Below, one piece after another: positions 32,890-40,918 of a DNA stretch of 64,000 bases. Source of the DNA: Halococcoides cellulosivorans. GTDB lineage: Archaea > Halobacteriota > Halobacteria > Halobacteriales > Haloarculaceae. The notes beneath the pieces are model-generated. The model had not been told where the DNA came from and ran no database searches. It saw only the letters and a list, made by a program, of their open reading frames with translations. Each line of letters opens with the position of its first letter. Within the stretch, counting starts at the first letter, position 1. The DNA lies in the NCBI RefSeq assembly GCF_003058365.1, contig NZ_CP028858.1, forward strand, positions 186,001-250,000, given 5' to 3'. The translations under genes were made by a program, and so were the position numbers.

Positions 32890-33942
32890 TCAGTTACCCG
32901 TTGGGGCCTGGTAACACGTTTCGACGGCATCGACGACATCGCCCCATCCTGGCAGATCGGTGGGCGCGACCGGCCTCCCGATCGCCCGCTCGACGGCCGC
33001 ACCGATCGCTGCTGTGGTCGCTGTCTCGACGGTGACGACGCCTTCCTGATCGGACCAGCCGCCGAGTCCGCCGTGGGTAGTCGTGACACACGGTGTGCCC
33101 GCCGCGAGCGCCTCCCCGACGGTCATCCCGTAGGCTTCGAATTCGGAGAGTGTCACGTATGCCGCCGCCCCGGCGTACAGCCCTGGCAAGCGATCGTCGT
33201 CGACGTAGCCGAGAAAGTCCACCCGGTCGTCGACGCCCGCCTCGCGAGCGATCCCCTCCAGATCGTCACGGAACGGGCCCGTGCCCGCCACCACCAGGTC
33301 GTACTCGGGCACCTCCTCCAGCGCCCGGATCACGTGCTGGACGCCCTTGTAGGCCTCCAGGCGGCCGACCGAGAGCAGGTACGGTCGGTTCCGTCGCTCG
33401 GGCTCAGCGGCCGCGAACCGCTTGACGTCGATGCCGTTGGGGATCACCGTCGCGTCGACGCCGAAATCTGTCCGCAGGCGTCCCCGTTCCCACTCGCTAA
33501 CGGCGATCACCGCGTCGGCCCGTCCCAGCGCCCACCGACCCAGCGGTCGGTACGCCGACAGCAGTCGATCGCGTAGTCCACTCGCACTCTCGCCGTGATA
33601 GTGTAGTGTGACCACGAAGCGCACGTCGCGAACGCCGAGCGCAGCCATCGCCAGCGGCAGCGAGTGGTAGTTGTGCGCGTGAACCACGTCGGCGTTCGAT
33701 CGCCTGACTGCCAGCGCGATCTGCGGGGCGACGTGTACCGCGCCACCGGGAGCGAGCGACCGGAACCGCCGCACGCGAACACCCTCGACCACAGCGTCAC
33801 TGTCCACATCGCGGCCGGCGTCGGCGCTGAACACCTCGACCTCGTGGCCGCGGTCGGCCAATCGCGTCGCGATCTCGCTGACGTGGGTCTCGACACCGCC
33901 TGTCCGGGGTGGGTATCGATGAGTGGCTTGCAGAATTTTCAC
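32890..33942 (-). CDS. GT4-type glycosyltransferase
   Basis: 350 residues from the GTG at 33942 (VKILQATHRYPPRTGG), which forms a GTGA overlap with the stop of the preceding GT2 gene; the longer frame through that gene is an artefact. Motifs are 'PPRTGGVETHVSEIATRLAD', 'DVVHAHNYHSLPLAMA', 'PYLLSVGRLEAYKGVQHVIR' and the donor motif 'SEFEAYGMTVGEALAAGTPC'. It is a classic PIG-A/WcaA-like GT4 enzyme acting in the cytoplasm, second gene of the operon from 35081. Confidence 0.94.
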   Translation of the reverse strand: MKILQATHRYPPRTGGVETHVSEIATRLADRGHEVEVFSADAGRDVDSDAVVEGVRVRRFRSLAPGGAVHVAPQIALAVRRSNADVVHAHNYHSLPLAMAALGVRDVRFVVTLHYHGESASGLRDRLLSAYRPLGRWALGRADAVIAVSEWERGRLRTDFGVDATVIPNGIDVKRFAAAEPERRNRPYLLSVGRLEAYKGVQHVIRALEEVPEYDLVVAGTGPFRDDLEGIAREAGVDDRVDFLGYVDDDRLPGLYAGAAAYVTLSEFEAYGMTVGEALAAGTPCVTTTHGGLGGWSDQEGVVTVETATTAAIGAAVERAIGRPVAPTDLPGWGDVVDAVETCYQAPTGN

Positions 33943-35081
33943 TCGAAGTCCTCCCGCAGGTCCGTATCGACCTCCCAGGTGCCGTCGCCGTGACCCATCA
34001 ACAACTTCACGCTCGCGCGCATCAGCGACACCTGTGTGTCGAACAGCGAATACAGCGGCTGGACCGGGCCGAGCCAGTCGCGCTGGCCAATAGCGACGAA
34101 CCCGGCGAGCGCGAGGAGCACCGCGAGGCCGCCCCGCCCCACGACCGACACCGCCGCCGCGGTCCCGGCGAGCATGGTCACGACCAGTAGCCACGGCGAG
34201 ACGATCATGAACCACCAGTTGAACGGCAGGACCACGCGCCCGTACGCGCCGTAGCGGCCCAGCGCGTCCCGATGCTGGACCAACAATCGAATCAGGCCCA
34301 TCCCCCGACGGTCTTTCTGCTGGCGACGCCTGACGAACCCCGAGTGGCTGGCCTCCTTGTACTGGACGGCGGGATCGAAGATCACCCGGTCGCCGCCGCG
34401 GCGAATCTTGAGTGCCAACTCGGTGTCGTCGGCCAGCGAGTTCGGGTCGATCGGTCGGATCGAATCCGCTTCGAACGCCGAGAACGGCCCGTGGAAGATC
34501 AGCGTCGAGTCGAGGTGTGACTCCAGCTGTTGGATGTGACTCTGGATCCCCCGATAGCCCGCCTCGACGGCGCTCCCGCCGAGCACCTCGACGTTCGTGC
34601 CGGTGACGGCCCCGACCGCGGGATCGGCCAGCGCCGCGGTGGCCTCCCGGAGCGCGTCCGGCGCGAGTTTCGAATCGCAGTCGGTCTTGACGACGACCTC
34701 GCCGGTCGCCGCGCTGTAGCCGTCGTTGAGCGCCGGCGCGAGACCGCGGCGTTCGGTCTCCTCGATCAGCGTGAGATCTGGCGCGTCTCGATCGGCGAAA
34801 TACTCACGGACGATCTCGGGGGTCTCGTCGGTCGAGGAGTCGACGACGACGAGTTCGACTCGCTCCATCGGATAGTCCAGCGCGAGCAGGTCGTCGAGTT
34901 TCGCCGCGACGATCCCGCTCTCGTCGTAGGTCGGCAAGACGATACTCACCGACGGCGTCCGCTCGACTTTTTCGGTCGGGACGCCCGAGGGCCGAATCCA
35001 GGCGTACAGGCCGAGATAGATGGCGTAGGGGGCCCCCGCGAGCGCGAGGAGCGCGACTGTCGCCCCGACGAGCAGTTGCAT
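33939..35081 (-). CDS. Membrane-bound family 2 glycosyltransferase
   Basis: 380 residues from the ATG at 35081 ('MQLLVGATVALLALAGAPYA'). An N-terminal transmembrane helix is followed by the GT-A domain ('SVSIVLPTYDESGIVAAKLD', 'VVVDSSTDETPEIVREYF', 'GEVVVKTDCDSKLAPDAL' with DxD, and 'DDTELALKIRRGGDRVIFDP'), then 'RRRQQKDRRGMGLIRLL' (a QxxRW-like region). Two more helices follow (about 265-315). The design resembles processive or lipid-linked-sugar GT2 enzymes. It is the first gene of the minus-strand operon GT2 - GT4 - GT2 - OB-like - YdjM-like. Confidence 0.92.
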   Translation of the reverse strand: MQLLVGATVALLALAGAPYAIYLGLYAWIRPSGVPTEKVERTPSVSIVLPTYDESGIVAAKLDDLLALDYPMERVELVVVDSSTDETPEIVREYFADRDAPDLTLIEETERRGLAPALNDGYSAATGEVVVKTDCDSKLAPDALREATAALADPAVGAVTGTNVEVLGGSAVEAGYRGIQSHIQQLESHLDSTLIFHGPFSAFEADSIRPIDPNSLADDTELALKIRRGGDRVIFDPAVQYKEASHSGFVRRRQQKDRRGMGLIRLLVQHRDALGRYGAYGRVVLPFNWWFMIVSPWLLVVTMLAGTAAAVSVVGRGGLAVLLALAGFVAIGQRDWLGPVQPLYSLFDTQVSLMRASVKLLMGHGDGTWEVDTDLREDFE

Positions 35082-35472
35082 GCCTCTCCGTACTGGGCTA
35101 CCCGGCAAAAACACCACCGGACGGTCGTGACCGACTCCCCAGGGAGACGGTAGACGGCTTGGCCCAGGGCCGGTGGTCTGGTGGGGTCGTCGGACGCTCA
35201 CCACGCGGTGGGTTGTCTTCTATCTCTGAGAGGGTTGTTTCAACATCACCGAATAACTCAAGTAGCGTCGGAGTCTGTTCGAAGACAACGATCACGACCT
35301 CGCGGGTGGGGTCGTCGACCCGCCGAGCGGGTGGCAGACACCGGTCTCAGCGACCGGGTGTCCCAACGGCCGCGTCGATCGGTCCGGCGTCTCAACGGGG
35401 GACGGGACCGCCACGGCGTGGGTTGGGCCGCCACCGTTCGGGGGTGGCGACGGGGTCGTGACGGAGGACACG
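35082..35472. other. Divergent intergenic region between two GT2 genes
   Basis: About 390 bases. The promoter of the minus-strand GT2 operon probably lies at 35103-35115 ('ggtgtttttgcc' on the minus strand). An AT-richer island at 35213-35295 could encode, on the minus strand, a short coding-like string (MIVVFEQTPTLLELFGDV) that then runs into non-coding-looking sequence; it may be a gene remnant. The rest is GC-rich, with a small stem 'cccgccgagcggg' near 35322-35334. No complete gene is supported. Confidence 0.55.
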
Positions 35473-36696
35473 ATGGGAGCTGTACAACAGCCACAGGCCG
35501 AGCCCTCCAGCGAGGATCGCGCCGACACGACCGAACCGAGCGAACAGTATCTCGTCGGCCCAGACAGCGACGTGACGCCGACGATCAGCGTCGTCATGCC
35601 GACGTTGAACGAAGCGGGCGGGATCGCGACGTGTATCGAGTGGATCAAAGAGGGGCTCGCAGACGCCGAAACCTACGGCGAAATCGTCGTCAGCGACAGT
35701 TCCGACGACCGGACCCCCGAGATCGCCCGCGAGATGGGTGCGATCGTCGTCGAACCCGACGCACCGGGCTACGGCAACGCCTACAAGTATGCGTTCGAGC
35801 GCGTGCGTGGGCAGTACGTCGTGATGGGCGACGCCGACACGACCTACGATTTCAGCCAGTTGCCCCGCCTGCTCGAACCCGTCGCGGAGGGCGACGCGGA
35901 CATCTGCATGGGGTCGCGGCTGAACGGCGAGATCGAGCCGGGTGCGATGCCACTGCTGCACCAGTACGTCGGCAATCCGCTGCTGACGGCGTTTCTCAAC
36001 GCCTTCTACGACACGAACGTCTCGGACAGCCACAGCGGCTTTCGGGTGTTCGATCGGTCCGTCCTCGACGAACTCGCCCTCGAAACGACGGGCATGGAGT
36101 TCGCTTCGGAGATGGTCATGGAGGCGGGCGCGCGCGATCTGACCATCGAGGAGGTGCCGATCACCTACCACGAGCGCGAGGGTGACGCCACCCTGAACAG
36201 CTTCCGTGACGGCTGGCGACACGTCCGTTTCATGCTGGTCAACGCCCCGGGGTACCTGTTCTTGTACCCCGGTGCGGCGCTGATCGCGCTCGGGGCAGTC
36301 GTGATGGCGCTCGCGGGCACCGGCGTCGCGGTCGGTGACGTCTCCTTCGGGACGCACTCGATCATCGCGGGGAGTCTCTCGACGATCGTCGGCCTTCAGA
36401 TCGCGAGTTTCGGCGTGTTCGCCCGCCTCGCGGGCAACCCCGTCAACGAACCGCGCGACGCGATCACGACGGCCATCGTCGATCGCCTGCGCCTGGAACA
36501 CGGCGTCGTCGCCGGCCTCGCCTTGCTCACGGTCGGTGGCGGCTACGGGGCCTGGCTCGTCGGCCGCTGGGCCGCGAGCGGCTTCCAGCGCCTCCCGCTG
36601 GTGGGGGCCGACGTGGTCGCCTTTACCGCCATCGTCCTGGGTCTCCAGGCTGTCTTCAGTTCGTTTTTCTTCAGCACGCTGGCGGACGACGCGTAG
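35473..36696 (+). CDS. Dolichol-phosphate-sugar-synthase-like GT2 with membrane domain
   Basis: 407 residues from the ATG at 35473 ('MGAVQQPQAEPSSEDRADTT'). A GGAGG five bases before this ATG supports it over the GTG at 35458. The GT-A domain has 'SVVMPTLNEAGGIATCIEWI', 'IVVSDSSDDRTPEIAREMGA', 'QYVVMGDADTTYDFSQLP' (DAD) and 'DSHSGFRVFDRSVLDELA', typical of DPM1/AglJ-like enzymes that load a sugar onto dolichol phosphate. Four hydrophobic segments follow from about residue 265 onward. It is transcribed divergently from the GT2-led operon and probably supplies a lipid-linked donor to the GT-C enzyme or others in the locus (inference). Confidence 0.93.
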   Translation: MGAVQQPQAEPSSEDRADTTEPSEQYLVGPDSDVTPTISVVMPTLNEAGGIATCIEWIKEGLADAETYGEIVVSDSSDDRTPEIAREMGAIVVEPDAPGYGNAYKYAFERVRGQYVVMGDADTTYDFSQLPRLLEPVAEGDADICMGSRLNGEIEPGAMPLLHQYVGNPLLTAFLNAFYDTNVSDSHSGFRVFDRSVLDELALETTGMEFASEMVMEAGARDLTIEEVPITYHEREGDATLNSFRDGWRHVRFMLVNAPGYLFLYPGAALIALGAVVMALAGTGVAVGDVSFGTHSIIAGSLSTIVGLQIASFGVFARLAGNPVNEPRDAITTAIVDRLRLEHGVVAGLALLTVGGGYGAWLVGRWAASGFQRLPLVGADVVAFTAIVLGLQAVFSSFFFSTLADDA

Positions 36697-36705
36697 CGGA
36701 GTCCC

Positions 36706-36761
36706 GGGCACGGTGGTGCGTTCTGGGCACGGTCGTGAGAACTGGGGCAGTGGTGCGTCCT
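36706..36761. repeat. Three imperfect tandem 18-19-base repeats
   Basis: Three units beginning 'gggcacggtggtgcg', 'gggcacggtcgtgag' and 'ggggcagtggtgcg' lie head to tail just after the GT2 stop codon. They show no strong stem. They may be slippage-derived or a binding array. Confidence 0.5.
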
Positions 36762-36904
36762 GGGTGGTCTCGGCCACTCACGACGGCCTGGCGCTGTCCT
36801 GCGCTGGGTTCGACGACGGCGACGTCCCCGGCCGGCACTCTCGAACTATCGAATCTGATTCTCGGGGGCCAACGACTATGTGGGCCATTGGCAAAGATAG
36901 GTCC

Positions 36905-37093
36905 ATGCGTGGACTCGCGGATCCGGACGGGCCGGTGCCAGCGATCGTGACAGTCGCCGTCCTCGGCGTCGTGTACCTCACGGTGCTGTCCGTCTGGACG
37001 GTCCTTCGAGCGGGCCGCCAGGGTGGCGACGCGATCGTGCGTCAGGCGGCCCGGGTCGGCCGGTGGCTCCCGACTCCGTCCCGCCCGGCCTGA
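36905..37093 (+). CDS. Small single-helix membrane protein (tentative)
   Basis: 62 residues starting 'MRGLADPDGPVPAIVTVAVL', with one clear transmembrane helix (about 12-35) and a basic, cytoplasm-type tail ending 'RWLPTPSRPA'. An in-frame ATG at 36878 would add nine residues. The 3' end comes 59 bases before that of the convergent Hsp20 gene. The hydrophobic stretch and codon bias look coding, but no family is recognised. Confidence 0.5.
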   Translation: MRGLADPDGPVPAIVTVAVLGVVYLTVLSVWTVLRAGRQGGDAIVRQAARVGRWLPTPSRPA

Positions 37094-37152
37094 GCCTGAT
37101 CTACCGATCGACTGACTCGGATGGAGCAACGAGAACGGCGCTCGGAACCGGG

Positions 37153-37692
37153 TCAGTCGTCGCTTTTCTCGCCGGCGTCATCGCCGTCGGTCGCGGCGTC
37201 TGCTCCCGTGGCGCCGCTATCGTCGTCACCGTCGTCGATGCTCTCGAAGCCACTCTCGTCGTCGGCCGCCGTCTCGTCGGCGTCGCCAGCATCGATCGGG
37301 ACGTCGGTGCCGCGCTCGACTTTCGGAATCTCGATTTCGAGCGTGCCGTGATCGGTGAGTCGTGCCGTCGCGTCGTCGGTGTCGATGTCGGCCCCGGGCG
37401 GTAACTCGACGCTGCCGTCGAGGGCGAGTGCACGGCCCGGGAACACCGTCTCGAAACCCTCGCGGAACTCCCGGAAGCGGTCGATCTGGACCTCGATTCG
37501 CCCGTCGGTGACGCGGACGGCGACGTCGCTGGCGGTCGCCCCGGGCGCGTCGACGACGGCGAGATAGGCCTCGTCGCTTTCGAGGAGGTCGGCGGGGAGC
37601 GGGCGGTGGCGCTGAGCCTCTGAGATCGCACGACCGATCGACTGGCTGACCTGGTGGCCGATCGACCGGGCGAGATCGCGTGGGTTCGTCAT
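37153..37692 (-). CDS. Hsp20/alpha-crystallin family protein
   Basis: 179 residues from the ATG at 37692 ('MTNPRDLARSIGHQVSQSIG'). The core (about 35-130) has the alpha-crystallin beta-sandwich pattern ('DEAYLAVVDAPGATASDVAV', 'RIEVQIDRFREF', 'FPGRALALDGSVELPPGADI', 'ARLTDHGTLEIEIPKVERGT'). The short IPK lies where the IxI/V oligomerisation motif would be. The final 45 residues are an acidic low-complexity tail, usual for haloarchaeal proteins. It should act as an ATP-independent chaperone. It is separated by 57 bases from the beta-propeller lipoprotein gene on the same strand. Confidence 0.9.
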   Translation of the reverse strand: MTNPRDLARSIGHQVSQSIGRAISEAQRHRPLPADLLESDEAYLAVVDAPGATASDVAVRVTDGRIEVQIDRFREFREGFETVFPGRALALDGSVELPPGADIDTDDATARLTDHGTLEIEIPKVERGTDVPIDAGDADETAADDESGFESIDDGDDDSGATGADAATDGDDAGEKSDD

Positions 37693-37749
37693 GGCGGGCG
37701 CTACGAGCGGCGCTGTCTTATAATCCACCCTCGGCGGGGTCGCCCGCGA

Positions 37750-39066
37750 TCACTCCCAGTCGGTGAACGCGTGGATCTCGTAGGGCTTGTTCGCGCTCCC
37801 GCCGGTCCCCTGGAACAGGCCGACGTCGACCGGGATTGGCGGCGTCGTCGCCCACCCCGAGTCCAGTCCGGCGGTCCAGAGGATCCGCCCCGATCCGAGG
37901 TCGATCGCCATGGACTCGCGGTGGGTGTCGTACCCGCCCGCGTAGACGGTGCCACCGCCGATGGTCGGCGCGGGCGGATCCTCGGCGTACCCGACCGTCT
38001 GTCGCCACTGCTCGCGGCCGTGGCTCGCGTCGAGGGCGACGACGTCGGCGTCGGTCCGGACGACGACCAGCGAGGACGTGACGGCGGGCGTGGCGGCCGT
38101 CGAGGCGCGTTGCGTCCACTGCTGGGTGCCACGGGCGACGTCCCGGGCTTCGACGCCGCGCTGCCCGACGACGTACACCAGGCCGTTGCGCACGACCGGC
38201 GCGTACGGGCCGGCGAACACGCTCGTCGAGCGCCAGTCCTCTCGGTCCTGGAGCGGGTTGATCGCGACGACGTCGCGGTTGCCGTCGCCGGCCCGGGTCA
38301 CGACGACGATCCGGCTCTCGGTGGTCGCGGGCGGGGCGGCGATCTCGCCGTCGATCGACCGCGAGTAGCGCTCGCTTCCGTCGGCGACGTCGACTTCGAC
38401 CAGGCGTTCGGGCCCACCGCTGACGATCCGATCGGAGAGTCGCGGCCGGGGGACGAGCGCGCGCTCGTTGGAGACGTCCGCTCGCCAGTCCTCTTCGCCC
38501 GTCACCGGGTTGAGCGCGACGAGATAGCCCGTTCGCGTGGCGACGACCAGTCGGCGCGTGCCGTCGGTGTCGCGATGCAGCGTCGGCGGCCCGGTCGCCG
38601 CCGTCCCCAGATCGACCGACCAGACGACGCGGCCGGTGTCCGCCGCGAGCGCGAACAGCGAGGGCTGGTCGTCGCGATACCCCTTGAGCGCGGCGAAGAC
38701 CAGCCCGTCGCTGACGATCGGCGCGAACGTCTCGCCCGGGAGTTCGTGACTCCAGACCCGGCGTGGCTGTGCGCGCAACTCGGTGGCCTCGTCCGCCGTG
38801 GCAGAGTTCGATCCCGCGTACCGAAAGGTCGGGAACGCGGTCTCGGTGCCCGCCGCCGCCAGGCGGTCCGCTCCCTGGGGTCGCGGCCCGGTGGTCTCGA
38901 CCGGGTCGGCGGTCAGGGCCGCCGTCGGAGAGCCGACGGTCGCGTTCGTCCCGTTCGTCTCGTTCGCCGGGGCCCCGTCGTCGCCGTCGAGACAGCCAGC
39001 GCCGATCGCCATCGTCCCCGCGAGGCCGGCGAGCAGGGCCCGCCGTGTCGTGTGTCGCTCCACCAT
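37750..39066 (-). CDS. PQQ-like beta-propeller lipoprotein, probable Tat substrate
   Basis: 438 residues from the ATG at 39066 ('MVERHTTRRALLAGLAGTMA'). The N-terminus has a twin-arginine motif (TTRRALLAG), a short hydrophobic stretch and a lipobox-like IGAGC, so export by Tat and lipid attachment at the Cys are likely. Repeats of 40-45 residues follow, each with 'G-x-V/L-A-L-D/N...G-x-x-x-W' (for example 'LFALAADTGRVVWSVDLGTA', 'YLVALNPVTGEEDWRADVSN', 'DVVALDASHGREQWRQTVGY'), giving a seven- or eight-bladed propeller like BamB. It is probably a surface scaffold or sensor; PQQ binding is not shown. Confidence 0.9.
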   Translation of the reverse strand: MVERHTTRRALLAGLAGTMAIGAGCLDGDDGAPANETNGTNATVGSPTAALTADPVETTGPRPQGADRLAAAGTETAFPTFRYAGSNSATADEATELRAQPRRVWSHELPGETFAPIVSDGLVFAALKGYRDDQPSLFALAADTGRVVWSVDLGTAATGPPTLHRDTDGTRRLVVATRTGYLVALNPVTGEEDWRADVSNERALVPRPRLSDRIVSGGPERLVEVDVADGSERYSRSIDGEIAAPPATTESRIVVVTRAGDGNRDVVAINPLQDREDWRSTSVFAGPYAPVVRNGLVYVVGQRGVEARDVARGTQQWTQRASTAATPAVTSSLVVVRTDADVVALDASHGREQWRQTVGYAEDPPAPTIGGGTVYAGGYDTHRESMAIDLGSGRILWTAGLDSGWATTPPIPVDVGLFQGTGGSANKPYEIHAFTDWE

Positions 39067-39183
39067 GGGCGTGTGGTCGCAGGCCCCTCCCATCAACATG
39101 GCGGTGGGGCGGCGCTCGCGTTCCGGCCGTCCATCCGTGACTCGGGGGCGGCGAGAAGGGCCGCGACCGATCCGCCGAACCGA

Positions 39184-39194
39184 CGGTATATACG
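39184..39194 (+). promoter_or_regulatory. TATA box for the radical SAM gene
   Basis: 'cggtatatacg' is centred about 29 bases before the ATG at 39218, so the message is probably leaderless. Confidence 0.65.
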
Positions 39195-39217
39195 CCCGCG
39201 CCCGGTACGGGGCGGCC

Positions 39218-40867
39218 ATGACCGACGTGACGATCGTCGACGGCTACGTCGACGAGCCGGCCCACTTCGGCGTGCCGCCCTACATCTCGACGTATCCGCG
39301 GTACGTCGCGGGCGCGCTCGTGGACGCGGGCGTCGAGAGACGTGCGATCACTTACCACACGATCGACGCGCTCAGAGAGGAGCGCCAGCGCTGGGGTGAC
39401 GTCGCGGACGCCGACCTCGTGGTGTACGTCGGCGGGATGACCGTCCCGGGCCAGTACGTCGGCGGGACGCCTGCCACTCCCGAGGAGGCCCGCGAAGTGG
39501 CCTGGACCGCCGACGGGACGACACTCATGGGCGGGCCGGTTCGATTCGGGGTGGGCGACACCGAGGGGCGCACCGAGACCGAACGCGACGACCTGGACTT
39601 CGATTACGTCGCGGGCGCGGACGTCGAGGCCGCCGCTCACGACCTCGCTCTCAACGACCTGTCGGGCGTCGAACACCGCTATCGCGACCTCGAAGAATCC
39701 TCCCGGTGGGCCCGCGAGGGCGCCTTTATCGTCGAGCAACACCCCACCCATCCCGACTACCTGATCTGTGAGATCGAGACCGGGCGGGGGTGTGCCTACC
39801 GGTGTTCCTTTTGTACCGAACCGCTGTACGGCGACGCGACCTTCCGGGACGCCGAATCGATCGTCGACGAAGTCGACGCGCTGGCCGACCACGGCGTCCG
39901 ATCCTTTCGCCTGGGCCGACAGGCCGATCTGCTCGCGTACGATCACGGGCGAAAACCGAACCCAGCGGCCATCGAACGGCTCTACCGGGGGATCCGTGCG
40001 GCCGTCCCCGATCTGGAGACGTTGCATCTCGACAACGTCAACCCCCGGACGATCGTGGAGTTCCCCGAGCGATCGCGCGAGGCGCTGGCGACCATCGCGG
40101 AGTACAACACGGCGGGCGACACCGCGGCGTTCGGCCTCGAATCGGCCGATCCCGTCGTGCAGGACGAAAACGATCTGCAGGTCTCCGCCGACGAGTGTTT
40201 CCGGGCGATCGAAATCGTCAACGAGGTCGCTGGCTGGCGCCCCGAGACGGGCGACGACACGACGCGCCTTCCGAAACTCCTCCCGGGGATCAACCTGCTC
40301 CACGGGCTGAAGGGCGAACGCGAGGAGACGTTCGCGCACAACCAGCGGTTTCTGGAGCGGGTGCTCGACGCGGGCCTGATGGTCCGGCGGATCAACGTCC
40401 GGCAGGTGATGACCTTCGAAGGCACCGAGATGGCCGAGGTGGGGACGGAGATTGCGGTCGCCAACCAGGACCGCTTCCGGGCGTACAAACGCGAAATTCG
40501 GGAGACGGTCGATCGGCCGATGCTCGAACGGGTCGTCCCGCCGGGGACCGTTCTGGAGGACGTTCACCTCGAATACCACGAGGAGGGCACGACGTTCGGC
40601 CGCCAACTCGGGACGTACCCGCTGCTGGTCGGGATTCCGGGCGAGCGCGATCTGGGTCGGACCCTCGATATCGCGATCACCGACCACGGCTTCCGGTCGG
40701 TGACGGGCGTGCCCTACCCGCTCGACGCGAACGCGGCCTCGATGGACGAACTTGCCACGCTGCCGGGTGTCACGCGCTCTCGGGCGGGCGACCTCGTGGT
40801 CGATCGCCCGTACGAATCGCCCGACGACGTGCCGGGCGTCCTCGATCCGTTCGTCCGCGTGGGGTGA
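39218..40867 (+). CDS. Radical SAM protein with C-terminal helix-hairpin-helix (COG1031-like)
   Basis: 549 residues from the ATG at 39218 ('MTDVTIVDGYVDEPAHFGVP'). The N-terminal about 180 residues resemble a cobalamin-binding-like Rossmann domain ('DLVVYVGGMTVPGQYVGGTP'). At about 192 the radical SAM cluster motif reads 'GRGCAYRCSFCTEPLYG' (C-x3-C-x2-C), followed by a TIM-barrel region with 'RSFRLGRQADLLAY'. The last about 60 residues ('MDELATLPGVTRSRAGDLVV') form a helix-hairpin-helix that may bind nucleic acid. This is a conserved archaeal family without a proven substrate; RNA modification is a reasonable guess. It precedes the aglD-like gene by 51 bases. Confidence 0.92.
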   Translation: MTDVTIVDGYVDEPAHFGVPPYISTYPRYVAGALVDAGVERRAITYHTIDALREERQRWGDVADADLVVYVGGMTVPGQYVGGTPATPEEAREVAWTADGTTLMGGPVRFGVGDTEGRTETERDDLDFDYVAGADVEAAAHDLALNDLSGVEHRYRDLEESSRWAREGAFIVEQHPTHPDYLICEIETGRGCAYRCSFCTEPLYGDATFRDAESIVDEVDALADHGVRSFRLGRQADLLAYDHGRKPNPAAIERLYRGIRAAVPDLETLHLDNVNPRTIVEFPERSREALATIAEYNTAGDTAAFGLESADPVVQDENDLQVSADECFRAIEIVNEVAGWRPETGDDTTRLPKLLPGINLLHGLKGEREETFAHNQRFLERVLDAGLMVRRINVRQVMTFEGTEMAEVGTEIAVANQDRFRAYKREIRETVDRPMLERVVPPGTVLEDVHLEYHEEGTTFGRQLGTYPLLVGIPGERDLGRTLDIAITDHGFRSVTGVPYPLDANAASMDELATLPGVTRSRAGDLVVDRPYESPDDVPGVLDPFVRVG

Positions 40868-40918
40868 GGAGGTCAAATCCCGGAACACTCTTTGTCGTCA
40901 CGCGCCTTAGATGAGCCA

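Noticed and set aside
37718-40888. 1056-residue open frame on the minus strand across the beta-propeller and radical SAM genes
   Set aside because: It is antisense to two well-recognised genes, is rich in Arg/Pro/His text and has no domain. Long antisense frames are expected in GC-rich haloarchaeal DNA.
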